64,000 nucleotides of DNA, from NCBI GenBank assembly GCA_002304925.1, contig DBPT01000025.1, positions 1-64,000 of the forward strand, given 5' to 3'. The translations under genes and the position numbers were made by a program. The notes below the pieces were generated by a model that did no database searches, had not been told where the DNA came from, and saw nothing but the letters and a program-made list of their open reading frames with translations. The stretch comes from Prolixibacteraceae bacterium UBA1413 (GTDB lineage Bacteria; Bacteroidota; Bacteroidia; Bacteroidales; Prolixibacteraceae). This document shows positions 25,164 to 33,306 of the stretch, one piece after another; positions within the stretch are counted from its first letter, which is position 1, and each line of letters opens with the position of its first letter.

Positions 25164-25931
25164 ATGTACGACTTGGTCGGGGCACTTCAGCAAATACACC
25201 ACATTTCGCTCGATGAAATGGAAGGTGTCAGGCTGATGAAACGCATGGATACAAAATATATCCTGTCTGAATCAAGAATTGTGCAAATCCTGGGGATGGT
25301 GACCGACCGCTATCAGGTTCTGGAAGTTGCAGGCAGCAGAATTGCTACCTATGAAACCGTATATTACGATGATCCTGCCCTGAAGTTTTTTCTTGATCAT
25401 ATCAACGGCAAACTGAACAGAAACAAAGTAAGAACCAGATTGTACCAGGAGAGTGATGTGGAATTTCTGGAGGTGAAAAGGAAGATGAATACCAGCCGCA
25501 CAAAAAAGTATAGGATCAGGATCGATCCGGAACAGACCGAATTCGATGATGAGGCTCTGGATTTGGTGAATGCCTACTCCTCAGTCAGTTTATCTTCACT
25601 CTCCCCGGTATTTGTCAACCGTTTCAGGCGGATCACCCTGGTTAATCGGGAGAAGACTGAACGCGTGACCATCGACCTTGATTTGCGGTATGCCGATATT
25701 CTCAATGAGCGTGAAATAATTGTCCCACGCCTGGTTATTATTGAAATTAAACAGAATCGCTTCAGCAATTCGGTAATGGGAGAGGTATTGCGTGACCTGA
25801 GGATTAAGAAGACCGGAATCAGCAAATACTGTTTGGGAATATCCTTGCTTTATCCTGACGTTAAGATGAACAAATACAAAAGAAAAATCAGAATTATTGA
25901 AAAAGTGACAAAAAATGGACTCCTTGTTTGA
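25164..25931 (+). CDS. VTC-domain (polyphosphate polymerase-like) protein
   Basis: About 255 residues from the ATG at 25164; a GTG at 25101 could add 21 residues, but the family normally begins about 15 residues before the ISLDEMEGVRLMKRMDTKYI motif, favouring the later start. The conserved basic and acidic residues of a VTC tunnel fold are seen: MDTKYI, YETVYYDDP, KVRTRLYQESDVEFLEVKRK and VIIEIKQNR. In yeast the VTC4 domain makes polyphosphate; for the bacterial homologues the activity is inferred. Its 3' end overlaps the DUF4956 gene by 17 bases, so the two are coupled. A -7-like TATGTTTG lies at 25075-25082. Confidence 0.85.
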   Translation: MYDLVGALQQIHHISLDEMEGVRLMKRMDTKYILSESRIVQILGMVTDRYQVLEVAGSRIATYETVYYDDPALKFFLDHINGKLNRNKVRTRLYQESDVEFLEVKRKMNTSRTKKYRIRIDPEQTEFDDEALDLVNAYSSVSLSSLSPVFVNRFRRITLVNREKTERVTIDLDLRYADILNEREIIVPRLVIIEIKQNRFSNSVMGEVLRDLRIKKTGISKYCLGISLLYPDVKMNKYKRKIRIIEKVTKNGLLV

Positions 25932-26601
25932 TATACTTGATCCGGAATCGGTGGCTTCAGCGACGACCTATTCCTATGGCATTACCGGGCTGCTTTTGCG
26001 TTTCCTTGCAAATCTCCTGATAACGGGAGGCATCATCCGTTTTCTATATTATCCACGATCGAAGCGTAAGGATTACTTTTTTACGTTCATCCTGACCAGC
26101 ACCACCATCTTTATGTTGTTGTACCTTCTTGATAATGTGAAGATACAGGTTGGTTTTGCGTTGGGTTTGTTTGCTATTTTCGGGATACTCCGGTACAGAA
26201 CCGACACCCTTCCGATCAGGGAGATGACCTATCTTTTCACGATTATCGGAATTTCGGTGATCAATGCCCTGGCCAAGGACCTGGGGTATGTGGAACTGGG
26301 GGTTACCAACGCCATATTTATCGGAGTTACCTGGCTCCTTGAAAGCAGTAATCTCATCCGTCATGTTTCAAGCAAGCATATCATCTATGAAAAAATAGAA
26401 CTGATCAAACCTGACAAGTCAACAGAGCTTTTGGCTGACCTGAAGGAACGGACAGGGTTGAACATAACCAAAATTGAGATAGGAGCCATTGATTTCCTCA
26501 AGGATACAGCTCTGCTTAATGTTTATTATGACAGTCGGGATACCAACCTTGCCGACAACTTCTTTAAGAGGAAGTTCGTTCCTGAAAATGAGGATGTCTG
26601 A
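25915..26601 (+). CDS. DUF4956 membrane protein
   Basis: A 228-residue protein with four to five hydrophobic helices between about residues 20 and 145 and a soluble C-terminal domain (about 150-228). GLFAIFGILRYRTDTLPIREMTYLF is the hallmark of DUF4956. This family is nearly always beside a VTC-domain gene, as here with a 17-base overlap, which suggests a membrane partner for polyphosphate synthesis or translocation. The function is not experimentally assigned to my knowledge. Confidence 0.88.
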   Translation: MDSLFDILDPESVASATTYSYGITGLLLRFLANLLITGGIIRFLYYPRSKRKDYFFTFILTSTTIFMLLYLLDNVKIQVGFALGLFAIFGILRYRTDTLPIREMTYLFTIIGISVINALAKDLGYVELGVTNAIFIGVTWLLESSNLIRHVSSKHIIYEKIELIKPDKSTELLADLKERTGLNITKIEIGAIDFLKDTALLNVYYDSRDTNLADNFFKRKFVPENEDV

Positions 26602-26630
26602 CATTTGATCATCCATTAATTGAATGAATT

Positions 26631-27323
26631 ATGTTGTATAGATTAAGGATTGCAGCCCTTTTCACTGCCCTGATTTTTTTGCTACTTCGCGGGAATGCCA
26701 GGGGGCAGGAGCGTGATTTTGGCGGCTGGTTTTCTTTTGATGTTTCCAAAGATCTCTCTTCGCGATTCAGCATGGATGTGGAACAGGAAGCCCGGCTTTT
26801 TAAGAACTTCGGGGAGTGGGACCGGCATTCTACAAGTATTTCAGGTGATTATAAAATTGTCGGTTGGCTAAAGGGAGGGGTGGGGTATATGTTGATTTTT
26901 AACCACAAGGTAAAAAGCGACACCTGGGATACCCGGCACCGTTATTTTGTTTATCTACAGGGGAAGCAAAAGCTGGGCAGGTTTTCAATTTCACTCAGGG
27001 AAAGGTTTCAAAGTACATTTGTAAAAGAGGAGGCAGTGGAGGAGCTGGGCTATGAATTCATCAGCAGAAATTACCTCCGGTCACGGCTGAAGGTCGATTA
27101 CGATATCAAAAACAACAAACTGGAACCTTATCTTTCGGCCGAAATGTACTACTCACTGTCAGGTAAGAAAGAAATTAATGACATGCGGTATACGGTGGGG
27201 GCGGAATTCCCGCTTGCCGGCAAGTTTGATCTGGATACCTATCTGCGCCTTGACCAGGAGATGAATGTCAAGAATCCGGTCAGCCTATTTATTGGAGGGG
27301 TGACCCTGAAGTTGAAATTATAA
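26631..27323 (+). CDS. DUF2490 outer-membrane beta-barrel-like protein
   Basis: A 230-residue secreted protein with a signal peptide (residues 1-25, ending GNARGQ) followed by alternating hydrophobic and polar strands that finish in an aromatic/hydrophobic C-terminus (GGVTLKLKL), as expected for an outer-membrane barrel. DFGGWFSFDVSKDLSSRFSMDVEQEARLF and the Trp-Asp-Arg-His core fit DUF2490. It starts 29 bases after the DUF4956 gene and ends at a terminator, so VTC, DUF4956 and DUF2490 appear to form one operon. Function unknown. Confidence 0.78.
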   Translation: MLYRLRIAALFTALIFLLLRGNARGQERDFGGWFSFDVSKDLSSRFSMDVEQEARLFKNFGEWDRHSTSISGDYKIVGWLKGGVGYMLIFNHKVKSDTWDTRHRYFVYLQGKQKLGRFSISLRERFQSTFVKEEAVEELGYEFISRNYLRSRLKVDYDIKNNKLEPYLSAEMYYSLSGKKEINDMRYTVGAEFPLAGKFDLDTYLRLDQEMNVKNPVSLFIGGVTLKLKL

Positions 27324-27355
27324 AAAAAAGGCTGCCGGAAACGACAGCCTTTTTT
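27323..27355. terminator. Bidirectional terminator between convergent genes
   Basis: An A-rich run, a stem pairing AAAAAAGGCTG with CAGCCTTTTTT around a loop of about ten, and a T-run. It starts right after the DUF2490 stop and precedes the stop of the converging barrel gene, so it can serve both strands. Confidence 0.85.
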
Positions 27356-27369
27356 ATGGGGCAAAGGAT

Positions 27370-28017
27370 TTATTTGCCAAACCTGTATCCAAGGCTGAGG
27401 CCAAATCCCACGTTTTTAATACTCGAGTCCAGTTCTTTTCCGGCCACTTTGGGCTCGATGTCGCTGAGACCCAGGGAAGCGTTGAGTGCGAAGGAGAGGC
27501 CTCCGCTGAATTCATAACCGGCCATTATTTTGGCACCGAAATCAAAGGGTTTGACATACAAAGCAGACAGCACATCGGTAAGCTTTACATCGGATTTGAA
27601 TTTCACATCCAGTTCAGCTGCATCTGACTTTACTTTTCCCATCAGTCCGTAACTCACGTAAGGTCCGAATCCCAAAAGGACATGGCTGTCACCAAGGCCG
27701 CCCTTATAGAGGAACAGCACCGGTAATTCCAGATAGTTTATACGGGCTTTGGTTTCATGCACCCCTTCATATTCACCTCCTTTTTGTGCAAAGAGCAGTT
27801 CAGGACGGATATAAAACTCAGGAACAAGGGGGATCTCAAGGAAAACACCGGCATCAAATGTCGGGATCATCTTGTTCTTAACTTTATCTCCCAGAAGGTC
27901 TTCTTCACTCAGGTTAAACATGTTAAAGGATCCTTTCACCCCTAAACCCTGGGCGAATGTGTCAACAGCTCCGAAAAGCAGAGCAAACATTAGTGATGCG
28001 AAAATTACTTTTTTCAT
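27370..28017 (-). CDS. Outer-membrane beta-barrel protein (porin family)
   Basis: A 215-residue protein from the ATG at 28017, which opens a signal peptide (MKKVIFASLMFALLFGAVDTFAQ). The rest has the pattern of a small eight-stranded barrel of the OMP_b-brl_2 type: GLGVKGSFNMFNLS, IRPELLFAQKGGEYEG, YLELPVLFLYK, HVLLGFGPYVSYGLMGK and a terminal GFGLSLGYRFGK ending in an aromatic-rich strand. It probably spans the outer membrane without enzyme activity. An in-frame ATG at 28068 is rejected because it precedes the signal peptide with polar sequence. Confidence 0.88.
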   Translation of the reverse strand: MKKVIFASLMFALLFGAVDTFAQGLGVKGSFNMFNLSEEDLLGDKVKNKMIPTFDAGVFLEIPLVPEFYIRPELLFAQKGGEYEGVHETKARINYLELPVLFLYKGGLGDSHVLLGFGPYVSYGLMGKVKSDAAELDVKFKSDVKLTDVLSALYVKPFDFGAKIMAGYEFSGGLSFALNASLGLSDIEPKVAGKELDSSIKNVGFGLSLGYRFGK

Positions 28018-28155
28018 CTCGTTAATATTAATGTTATTAAAGGTTTTTGATTGTTTATGACTGATCATAGCAATGCAATTTCACCGGAATTCTGTAAAAT
28101 GAAACTGGGTTCATTTCCTGTTTTTTCCGGGTTGATTCAGCTATGCAACCGACCG

Positions 28156-28821
28156 TTATTCATTTGCCTGGTCGATGGCATCCTGTCTCATTTTTTCGTT
28201 GGGGAGGATCACAAACATTACCCTGCGGTTCTGAGCCCGTCCTTCGACGGTACTGTTATCAGCCACCGGCATTGTTTCTCCGAATCCCACTGCTGTTATC
28301 CGCTGACCATCCACGCCCTGCACTTTCAGAAAGTCGGCCACACTATTCGCCCGTTTTTCCGAGAGGGTTTGATTGTAGGCTTCCGGTCCGGTACTGTCGG
28401 TATGTCCCTGTATGGTAAGGTCCGTATCGGGGTATTTGTTGAGAATTACCGCAAGATCTGTTATCGTGGCCTTGGAGGTTTCGGTAAGGTCAAATTTGTC
28501 AGTTGCAAAAAGCACTTTTGATTCAAAGTTGACAACGATACCCTCTTCTCCTTCCTGATGAATCACTTCGGCATTGGGGATCTCTTTTGCAATTTCCTCA
28601 GCCTGCTTGTCCATCTGCCTTCCGATGATGGCTCCGGCCACTCCGCCGACTGTAGCTCCGATGATGGCACCTGCACCGGTATTACCGGCTGTTTTCCCGA
28701 TGATTGCACCTGCCGCGGCACCTGCGCCCGCTCCGATCATTGCTCCCCGTTGGGTGCGGGTGGTTTTGCATCCGGCCATGATCAGGGTCAGCGATACCAT
28801 AAGAATAAAAATCCGTTTCAT
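28156..28821 (-). CDS. OmpA-family lipoprotein with glycine zipper
   Basis: A 221-residue lipoprotein (lipobox LIMAGC, Cys18). Residues about 26-72 are a glycine zipper of repeated GAGAG/GAIIG motifs that may insert in or pack against the membrane. Residues about 105-210 form an OmpA-like peptidoglycan-binding domain, with LTIQGHTDSTGPEAYNQTLSEKRANSVADFL carrying the conserved Asp and Arg contacts. It most likely anchors the outer membrane to the cell wall. It lies upstream of the barrel gene on the same strand, 138 bases apart. Confidence 0.92.
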   Translation of the reverse strand: MKRIFILMVSLTLIMAGCKTTRTQRGAMIGAGAGAAAGAIIGKTAGNTGAGAIIGATVGGVAGAIIGRQMDKQAEEIAKEIPNAEVIHQEGEEGIVVNFESKVLFATDKFDLTETSKATITDLAVILNKYPDTDLTIQGHTDSTGPEAYNQTLSEKRANSVADFLKVQGVDGQRITAVGFGETMPVADNSTVEGRAQNRRVMFVILPNEKMRQDAIDQANE

Positions 28822-29025
28822 TTTAACTCATTTTTGTTAAACAATCAATTAATACCTCCGGATTTAACAATCCGCTTGTTTTATTTTTACGACAAAATTA
28901 AAAAACAAATTCCTATGTTTGATACTGAAAATACTAAAAAGGGTATTTGCGTATTTATCAAATGTCATATATTGTTAAAACTTTAACTTTGCCTTTTAAA
29001 TAACGTGGGAACAGGAACAAAGTTC

Positions 29026-29751
29026 ATGCCATTTATTTTGGAGAATTTTCCTTCGCTGCAAACCATTCTGGTTGGTGTGCCTTTGTTCCTGGCCTGGACG
29101 TGGTGTTGCCTGTTGGTGGCCGGCCGGTTGAAGCGCAGGGGGATGCGGACCGGTTACACAAGGAAAATATTTCATTTTCTCATTTTCGGGACGGTTGTTT
29201 TGTTGCAGTGGTTGTGGGGTACTCCGTCAGTTCTGGTTTTTGGGGCGATGTGTTCCCTGGTGGTTTTTTATGCTGTATTCAGGGGTCCCGGGGATTTGCT
29301 TTATGAAGCGCTGGCCCGGGAGGCTGATGCTCCCCGGCGAAGCTGGTTTGTCATTCTTCCCTGGCTGACCACCCTGGTCGGCGGTTTGTTGTCTAACGTG
29401 CTGTTTGGTAACCTGGCGATTGCCGGATACCTGGTTACAGGGATGGGGGATGCCATTGGTGAACCCGTAGGCGTCCGGTTTGGACGACATCCCTATAAGG
29501 CATGGTCGCTGACGGGAGTCAGGGCCACCCGGAGTCTGGAAGGGTCCCTGGCTGTTTTTCTGTTCTCGGCACTCGCCCTGGTGATTTCAGTTTTGATTTT
29601 TCCGGTTCTGGGGGAAGTCTCATATTGGTTTCTGCGGGTAGTGGCTATTGCGCTCATCGCCGCACTTCTTGAGGCATTTACCCCCCACGGTTGGGATAAC
29701 GCCACCATGCAGTTGATTCCGACAGCACTTGTGTATTGGTGGATGACATAA
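29026..29751 (+). CDS. Phytol/dolichol kinase-like membrane protein
   Basis: About 241 residues from the ATG at 29026 (a GTG at 29005 would add seven). It is an integral membrane protein with six or seven helices and the CTP-dependent polyprenol/phytol kinase signature late in the chain: TGMGDAIGEPVGVRFGRHPYKAW followed by RSLEGSLAVFLFSAL. The early RRGMRTGYTRKIFHFLIFG is the basic loop seen in VTE5 and dolichol-kinase-like proteins. It is also related to phosphatidate cytidylyltransferases, so lipid-alcohol phosphorylation versus CDP-lipid formation cannot be settled by eye. The next gene, a HAD phosphatase, follows after 147 bases. Confidence 0.78.
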   Translation: MPFILENFPSLQTILVGVPLFLAWTWCCLLVAGRLKRRGMRTGYTRKIFHFLIFGTVVLLQWLWGTPSVLVFGAMCSLVVFYAVFRGPGDLLYEALAREADAPRRSWFVILPWLTTLVGGLLSNVLFGNLAIAGYLVTGMGDAIGEPVGVRFGRHPYKAWSLTGVRATRSLEGSLAVFLFSALALVISVLIFPVLGEVSYWFLRVVAIALIAALLEAFTPHGWDNATMQLIPTALVYWWMT

Positions 29752-29898
29752 TGTAGGTTGGGGTCAAAATCAAGGACCCCCTCTGACGCGTGCTGCTGAT
29801 TGGATTCCGGCGAACGCATTTACCGTCGGCTTTGCCGCGGGATTTGCGGGCAAGATAAGAGTAGTCCCCTGCGGCGGGGAGTTTCAAATACGTCATAA

Positions 29899-30567
29899 AT
29901 GAAATTAATAAAAGAAACAATCGAAGCGGTTTTGTTTGATCTTGATGGAACGCTGATGGAAACGGACGATGAAATGGTTAGGAAGCTGACTGTTTTCTTC
30001 TCCTGGTTTCGTCTGCGTGATCCGGAGAGGTTATCCCGGCGCATTGTTATGAAGGCGGAGACGCCGGTCAACGGGCTGATCTCCTTTTTTGACCGTCTGG
30101 GCATGGATCATGCTGTGTTGGCGCTTTTCGGGACCAACAAACCGGGGAAAAGGAGGGTGAGGTCCTCTCATCCGATGATGGAAGGGGTGGGAGAGATGCT
30201 TGGCTTACTGAAAGAAAAATTCAGGCTGGGGTTGGTCACGACGAACAGCACGGCGGATACGGTGCATTTCCTTGAGGAAAAAGGTATCAGGTTTTTTTTC
30301 GATGTGGTGGTTACCCGGACTTCGGTGAAACGGCTGAAACCCCATCCCGAGCCACTTCTGTATGCTGTTGCACAGTTGGGGGTATTGCCCGGAAGATGCA
30401 TCATGGTTGGGGATACCACGCCTGATATGAAAGCTGCCGTGGCTGCCGGCGTTATTCCCGTCGGGGTCCTTTGTGGATTCGGGACCCGGGAGGAGCTGCT
30501 GAAGGCCGGCGCTCTGGAGGTGCTGGAACATACCCGTTTTGTGGCCCAACTTCTTGGAGCAAGTTAA
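29899..30567 (+). CDS. HAD-family phosphatase
   Basis: A 222-residue HAD hydrolase (subfamily IA). Motif I is VLFDLDGTLMETDDEM with the nucleophile and acid Asp residues; motif II TTNSTADT; motif III Lys in VKRLKPHPEP; motif IV MVGDTTPDMKAAVAAG. It should dephosphorylate a small metabolite such as a phosphosugar or phosphoglycolate. The helical cap lies about residues 20-90. No signal peptide. The 275 bases to ugd contain only a -7-like TATTTTTG at 30792-30799 and a short antisense open frame that I do not call. Confidence 0.9.
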   Translation: MKLIKETIEAVLFDLDGTLMETDDEMVRKLTVFFSWFRLRDPERLSRRIVMKAETPVNGLISFFDRLGMDHAVLALFGTNKPGKRRVRSSHPMMEGVGEMLGLLKEKFRLGLVTTNSTADTVHFLEEKGIRFFFDVVVTRTSVKRLKPHPEPLLYAVAQLGVLPGRCIMVGDTTPDMKAAVAAGVIPVGVLCGFGTREELLKAGALEVLEHTRFVAQLLGAS

Positions 30568-30842
30568 AGTTATGGTTGTCTCCTTCGTCGACCACCTCCG
30601 TAAAACTGCGGTGCTCAATGAGGCTTTGTCGCACTTCTTTAAGTATCTTTTCCTTGATCATCTATTGGATATGAAACGTATTACGAATTATCAGCTCAAT
30701 GCTTCCGACAGCAACGCTGCCTGCTGAATCCATCCAGGTGGTCAGTTTAAGGTGCAACAATAAAAGAATCGTTAATATGTGGATATAATGTTATTTTTGA
30801 GTTTTTAATCTTGGTTTTGAGAACAGATCGATATTTGAGCTT

Positions 30843-32186
30843 ATGAAGATTTCAGTCATTGGTACCGGTTATGTGGGATTGGTCAGCGGGACCTGTTTTT
30901 CGGAGACCGGAGTACATGTGGTATGTGTTGATATCGATGAAGTGAAAATCAACAGGCTGAAAGACGGGGAAATCCCGATTTATGAACCCGGTTTGGGAGA
31001 CATATTTCTTCGGAATCTGAAAAAGGGACGGCTTTCATTTACCACCAGCATACAGGAGAGTCTGAAGGGTGCCGAAGCGGTATTCATTGCTGTTGGCACT
31101 CCCCCGGGGGAGGACGGGAGCAGCGACCTGAAGTATGTCCTTGATGTTGCGCGGGAAATTGGCAGGAGTATGGACCATTATATGGTGGTGGTGATCAAGA
31201 GCACGGTGCCGGTGGGAACGTCGCACAAAGTAAAGGCGGCTATTCTTGAAGAGCTGGCGAAGCGGAAAGTGGATCTCTGTTTTGATATGGCCTCCAATCC
31301 TGAGTTTTTGAAAGAGGGCAGTGCCGTCGAAGATTTTCTGAAGCCTGACAGGATAGTGGTGGGTACCGATTCTCCCGGGGCTGAAAAAACCATGCGACGG
31401 TTGTACAAACCTTTCCTGCTGAATGGTCACCCGATATTGTTCATGGACATTGCTTCCTCGGAGATGACCAAATATGCGGCCAACGCCATGCTGGCCACGC
31501 GGATCAGCTTTATGAACGACATTGCCAACCTGTGTGAGCGGGTTGGAGCCGATGTGGGAATGGTCAGGAAAGGAATAGGATCTGATGCCCGCATAGGAGC
31601 CAAATTTCTTTATCCGGGAACAGGGTATGGGGGATCTTGTTTTCCGAAGGATGTCAGGGCTTTAATTCATTCGGCCGGTGAATACGGTTTTTCCCTCGAA
31701 ATTCTGAAAGCCGTGGAGAAGATCAATGACCGGCAAAAAAGAGTGCTCACGGAAAAGATTAAAACGCATTTTGGCGCTGATCTCAAAGGACGAAAGTTTG
31801 CCCTGTGGGGTTTGTCTTTCAAACCAAAAACCGACGATATGCGGGAAGCTCCCTCGCTGACGGTGATCGATCATTTGTTGCGGGAAGGCGCCATAGTGAC
31901 GGCCTATGATCCGGTGGCAATGGAAGAGGCAAAAAGGATTCTGGGGGACCGGATCAGCTTTGCCAGGGATGTCTATGATGCATGCATTGATGCTGATGCA
32001 CTGGTCATCGTGACAGAGTGGGCTGAATTCCGTACCCCTAATTTCAGGGTGATTGGAAAACTGATGAATAGCAAAACCATTTTCGATGGCAGGAACATCT
32101 ATGAACCTGAAGAGATGCAGGAGCTGAATTTTACCTATTATAGCATTGGCCGGAAACCGGTTGTCGCTTCAAAAAAAGAATTATGA
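30843..32186 (+). CDS. ugd: UDP-glucose 6-dehydrogenase
   Basis: A 447-residue cytosolic enzyme, normal family length. MKISVIGTGYVGLVSGTCF is the NAD-binding Rossmann motif, MASNPEFLKEGSAVEDFLKPDRIVVG lies before the hinge, and YPGTGYGGSCFPKDVRAL carries the catalytic cysteine. It oxidises UDP-glucose to UDP-glucuronate with two NAD+. Its stop overlaps the uxs start (ATGA), so the product goes directly to the decarboxylase. Confidence 0.97.
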   Translation: MKISVIGTGYVGLVSGTCFSETGVHVVCVDIDEVKINRLKDGEIPIYEPGLGDIFLRNLKKGRLSFTTSIQESLKGAEAVFIAVGTPPGEDGSSDLKYVLDVAREIGRSMDHYMVVVIKSTVPVGTSHKVKAAILEELAKRKVDLCFDMASNPEFLKEGSAVEDFLKPDRIVVGTDSPGAEKTMRRLYKPFLLNGHPILFMDIASSEMTKYAANAMLATRISFMNDIANLCERVGADVGMVRKGIGSDARIGAKFLYPGTGYGGSCFPKDVRALIHSAGEYGFSLEILKAVEKINDRQKRVLTEKIKTHFGADLKGRKFALWGLSFKPKTDDMREAPSLTVIDHLLREGAIVTAYDPVAMEEAKRILGDRISFARDVYDACIDADALVIVTEWAEFRTPNFRVIGKLMNSKTIFDGRNIYEPEEMQELNFTYYSIGRKPVVASKKEL

Positions 32187-33127
32187 AAAGGGTTTTGGTC
32201 ACCGGCGGAGCCGGATTTGTGGGATCGCACCTTTGCGAGCGGCTGCTTGGAGAAGGGAATGAGGTGATTTGCATGGATAATTTTTTTACCGGCAAAAAGA
32301 GAAAGATTCTGCACCTCCTGGATAACCCCTATTTTGAACTGATCAGGCATGATGTAACCATGCCTTATTTCATTGAGGTAGACGAGATCTACAATCTGGC
32401 CTGTCCGGCCTCTCCGGTGCATTACCAGTACAATCCGATCAAGACTATCAAAACCTCGGTGATGGGGGCCATCAACATGCTGGGATTGGCTAAGCGGGTA
32501 AAGGCGAAGATCCTGCAGGCGTCTACCAGTGAGGTATACGGGGATCCGACAGTACATCCGCAATCCGAGGATTACTGGGGACATGTCAATCCGATCGGGA
32601 TCCGTTCCTGTTATGATGAGGGGAAGCGTTGTGCGGAATCCCTTTTCATCAATTACCGGGCGCAGAACAACGTACGCATCAAAATCATCCGGATTTTCAA
32701 CACCTATGGTCCACGGATGGAGCCCGACGACGGCAGGGTGGTCTCTAACTTCATCGTTCAGGCGTTACAAAACCGAGACATCACCATTTTCGGGGATGGC
32801 AGGCAGACCCGCAGCTTTCAGTATGTTACCGACCTGCTGGAAGGTATGGTCAGGATGATGGCTACGGATGATGATTTTACCGGTCCGGTGAATATTGGGA
32901 ATCCCGGGGAGTTCACCATGCTGGAACTGGCAAGCACAATCATGGAATTGACGGGTTCACGTTCGAAGTTGATATTCCTGCCTTTGCCCGCCGATGATCC
33001 TATGCAGCGGCAGCCTGATATCACCCTCGCCCGGGAAAGACTGGATGGCTGGTATCCCGTAGTGCCTCTAACGGAAGGACTGACTAAGACCATAGCCTAT
33101 TTTGACGATCTGCTTTCGGGAAAGTGA
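32183..33127 (+). CDS. uxs: UDP-glucuronate decarboxylase (UDP-xylose synthase)
   Basis: A 314-residue short-chain dehydrogenase/reductase. VLVTGGAGFVGSHLCERLL binds NAD, SCYDEGKRCAE contains the YxxxK catalytic pair, and YNLACPASPVHYQYNPIKTIKTSVMGAINMLG is the UXS-specific segment that separates it from epimerases. It converts UDP-glucuronate to UDP-xylose. The four-base overlap with ugd makes a two-gene operon giving UDP-xylose from UDP-glucose, for a xylose-containing capsule, glycoprotein or O-antigen glycan. No glycosyltransferase is adjacent. Confidence 0.95.
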   Translation: MKRVLVTGGAGFVGSHLCERLLGEGNEVICMDNFFTGKKRKILHLLDNPYFELIRHDVTMPYFIEVDEIYNLACPASPVHYQYNPIKTIKTSVMGAINMLGLAKRVKAKILQASTSEVYGDPTVHPQSEDYWGHVNPIGIRSCYDEGKRCAESLFINYRAQNNVRIKIIRIFNTYGPRMEPDDGRVVSNFIVQALQNRDITIFGDGRQTRSFQYVTDLLEGMVRMMATDDDFTGPVNIGNPGEFTMLELASTIMELTGSRSKLIFLPLPADDPMQRQPDITLARERLDGWYPVVPLTEGLTKTIAYFDDLLSGK

Positions 33128-33306
33128 TCTGTTTCCTGACGGCTCAACCGCCGGGAGTCTCAATTTTTTGCCTTTCCGTATGTGATAATAAAACAGAGAA
33201 TATGAAATATCCATGCATCATTTATGCACCAACCAGAATAATTAAACCACACGGATATTACATCTGTTTCTCGGAATGAACTATAACAACGTAATTTTTA
33301 AAACAG

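Noticed and set aside
28859..28874. CGGATT-TAAC-AATCCG hairpin in the OmpA leader
   Set aside because: Six base pairs without a T-run or family-specific bases; could be chance.
29752..29898. GC-rich inverted repeats before the HAD gene
   Set aside because: Stems are short and lack a T-run; not enough for a terminator or RNA call.
30452..30661. Minus-strand open frame starting MIKEKILKEVRQSLIEHR
   Set aside because: The first 35 residues look protein-like, but the frame runs antisense into the HAD gene and no family fits; at most a decayed remnant.
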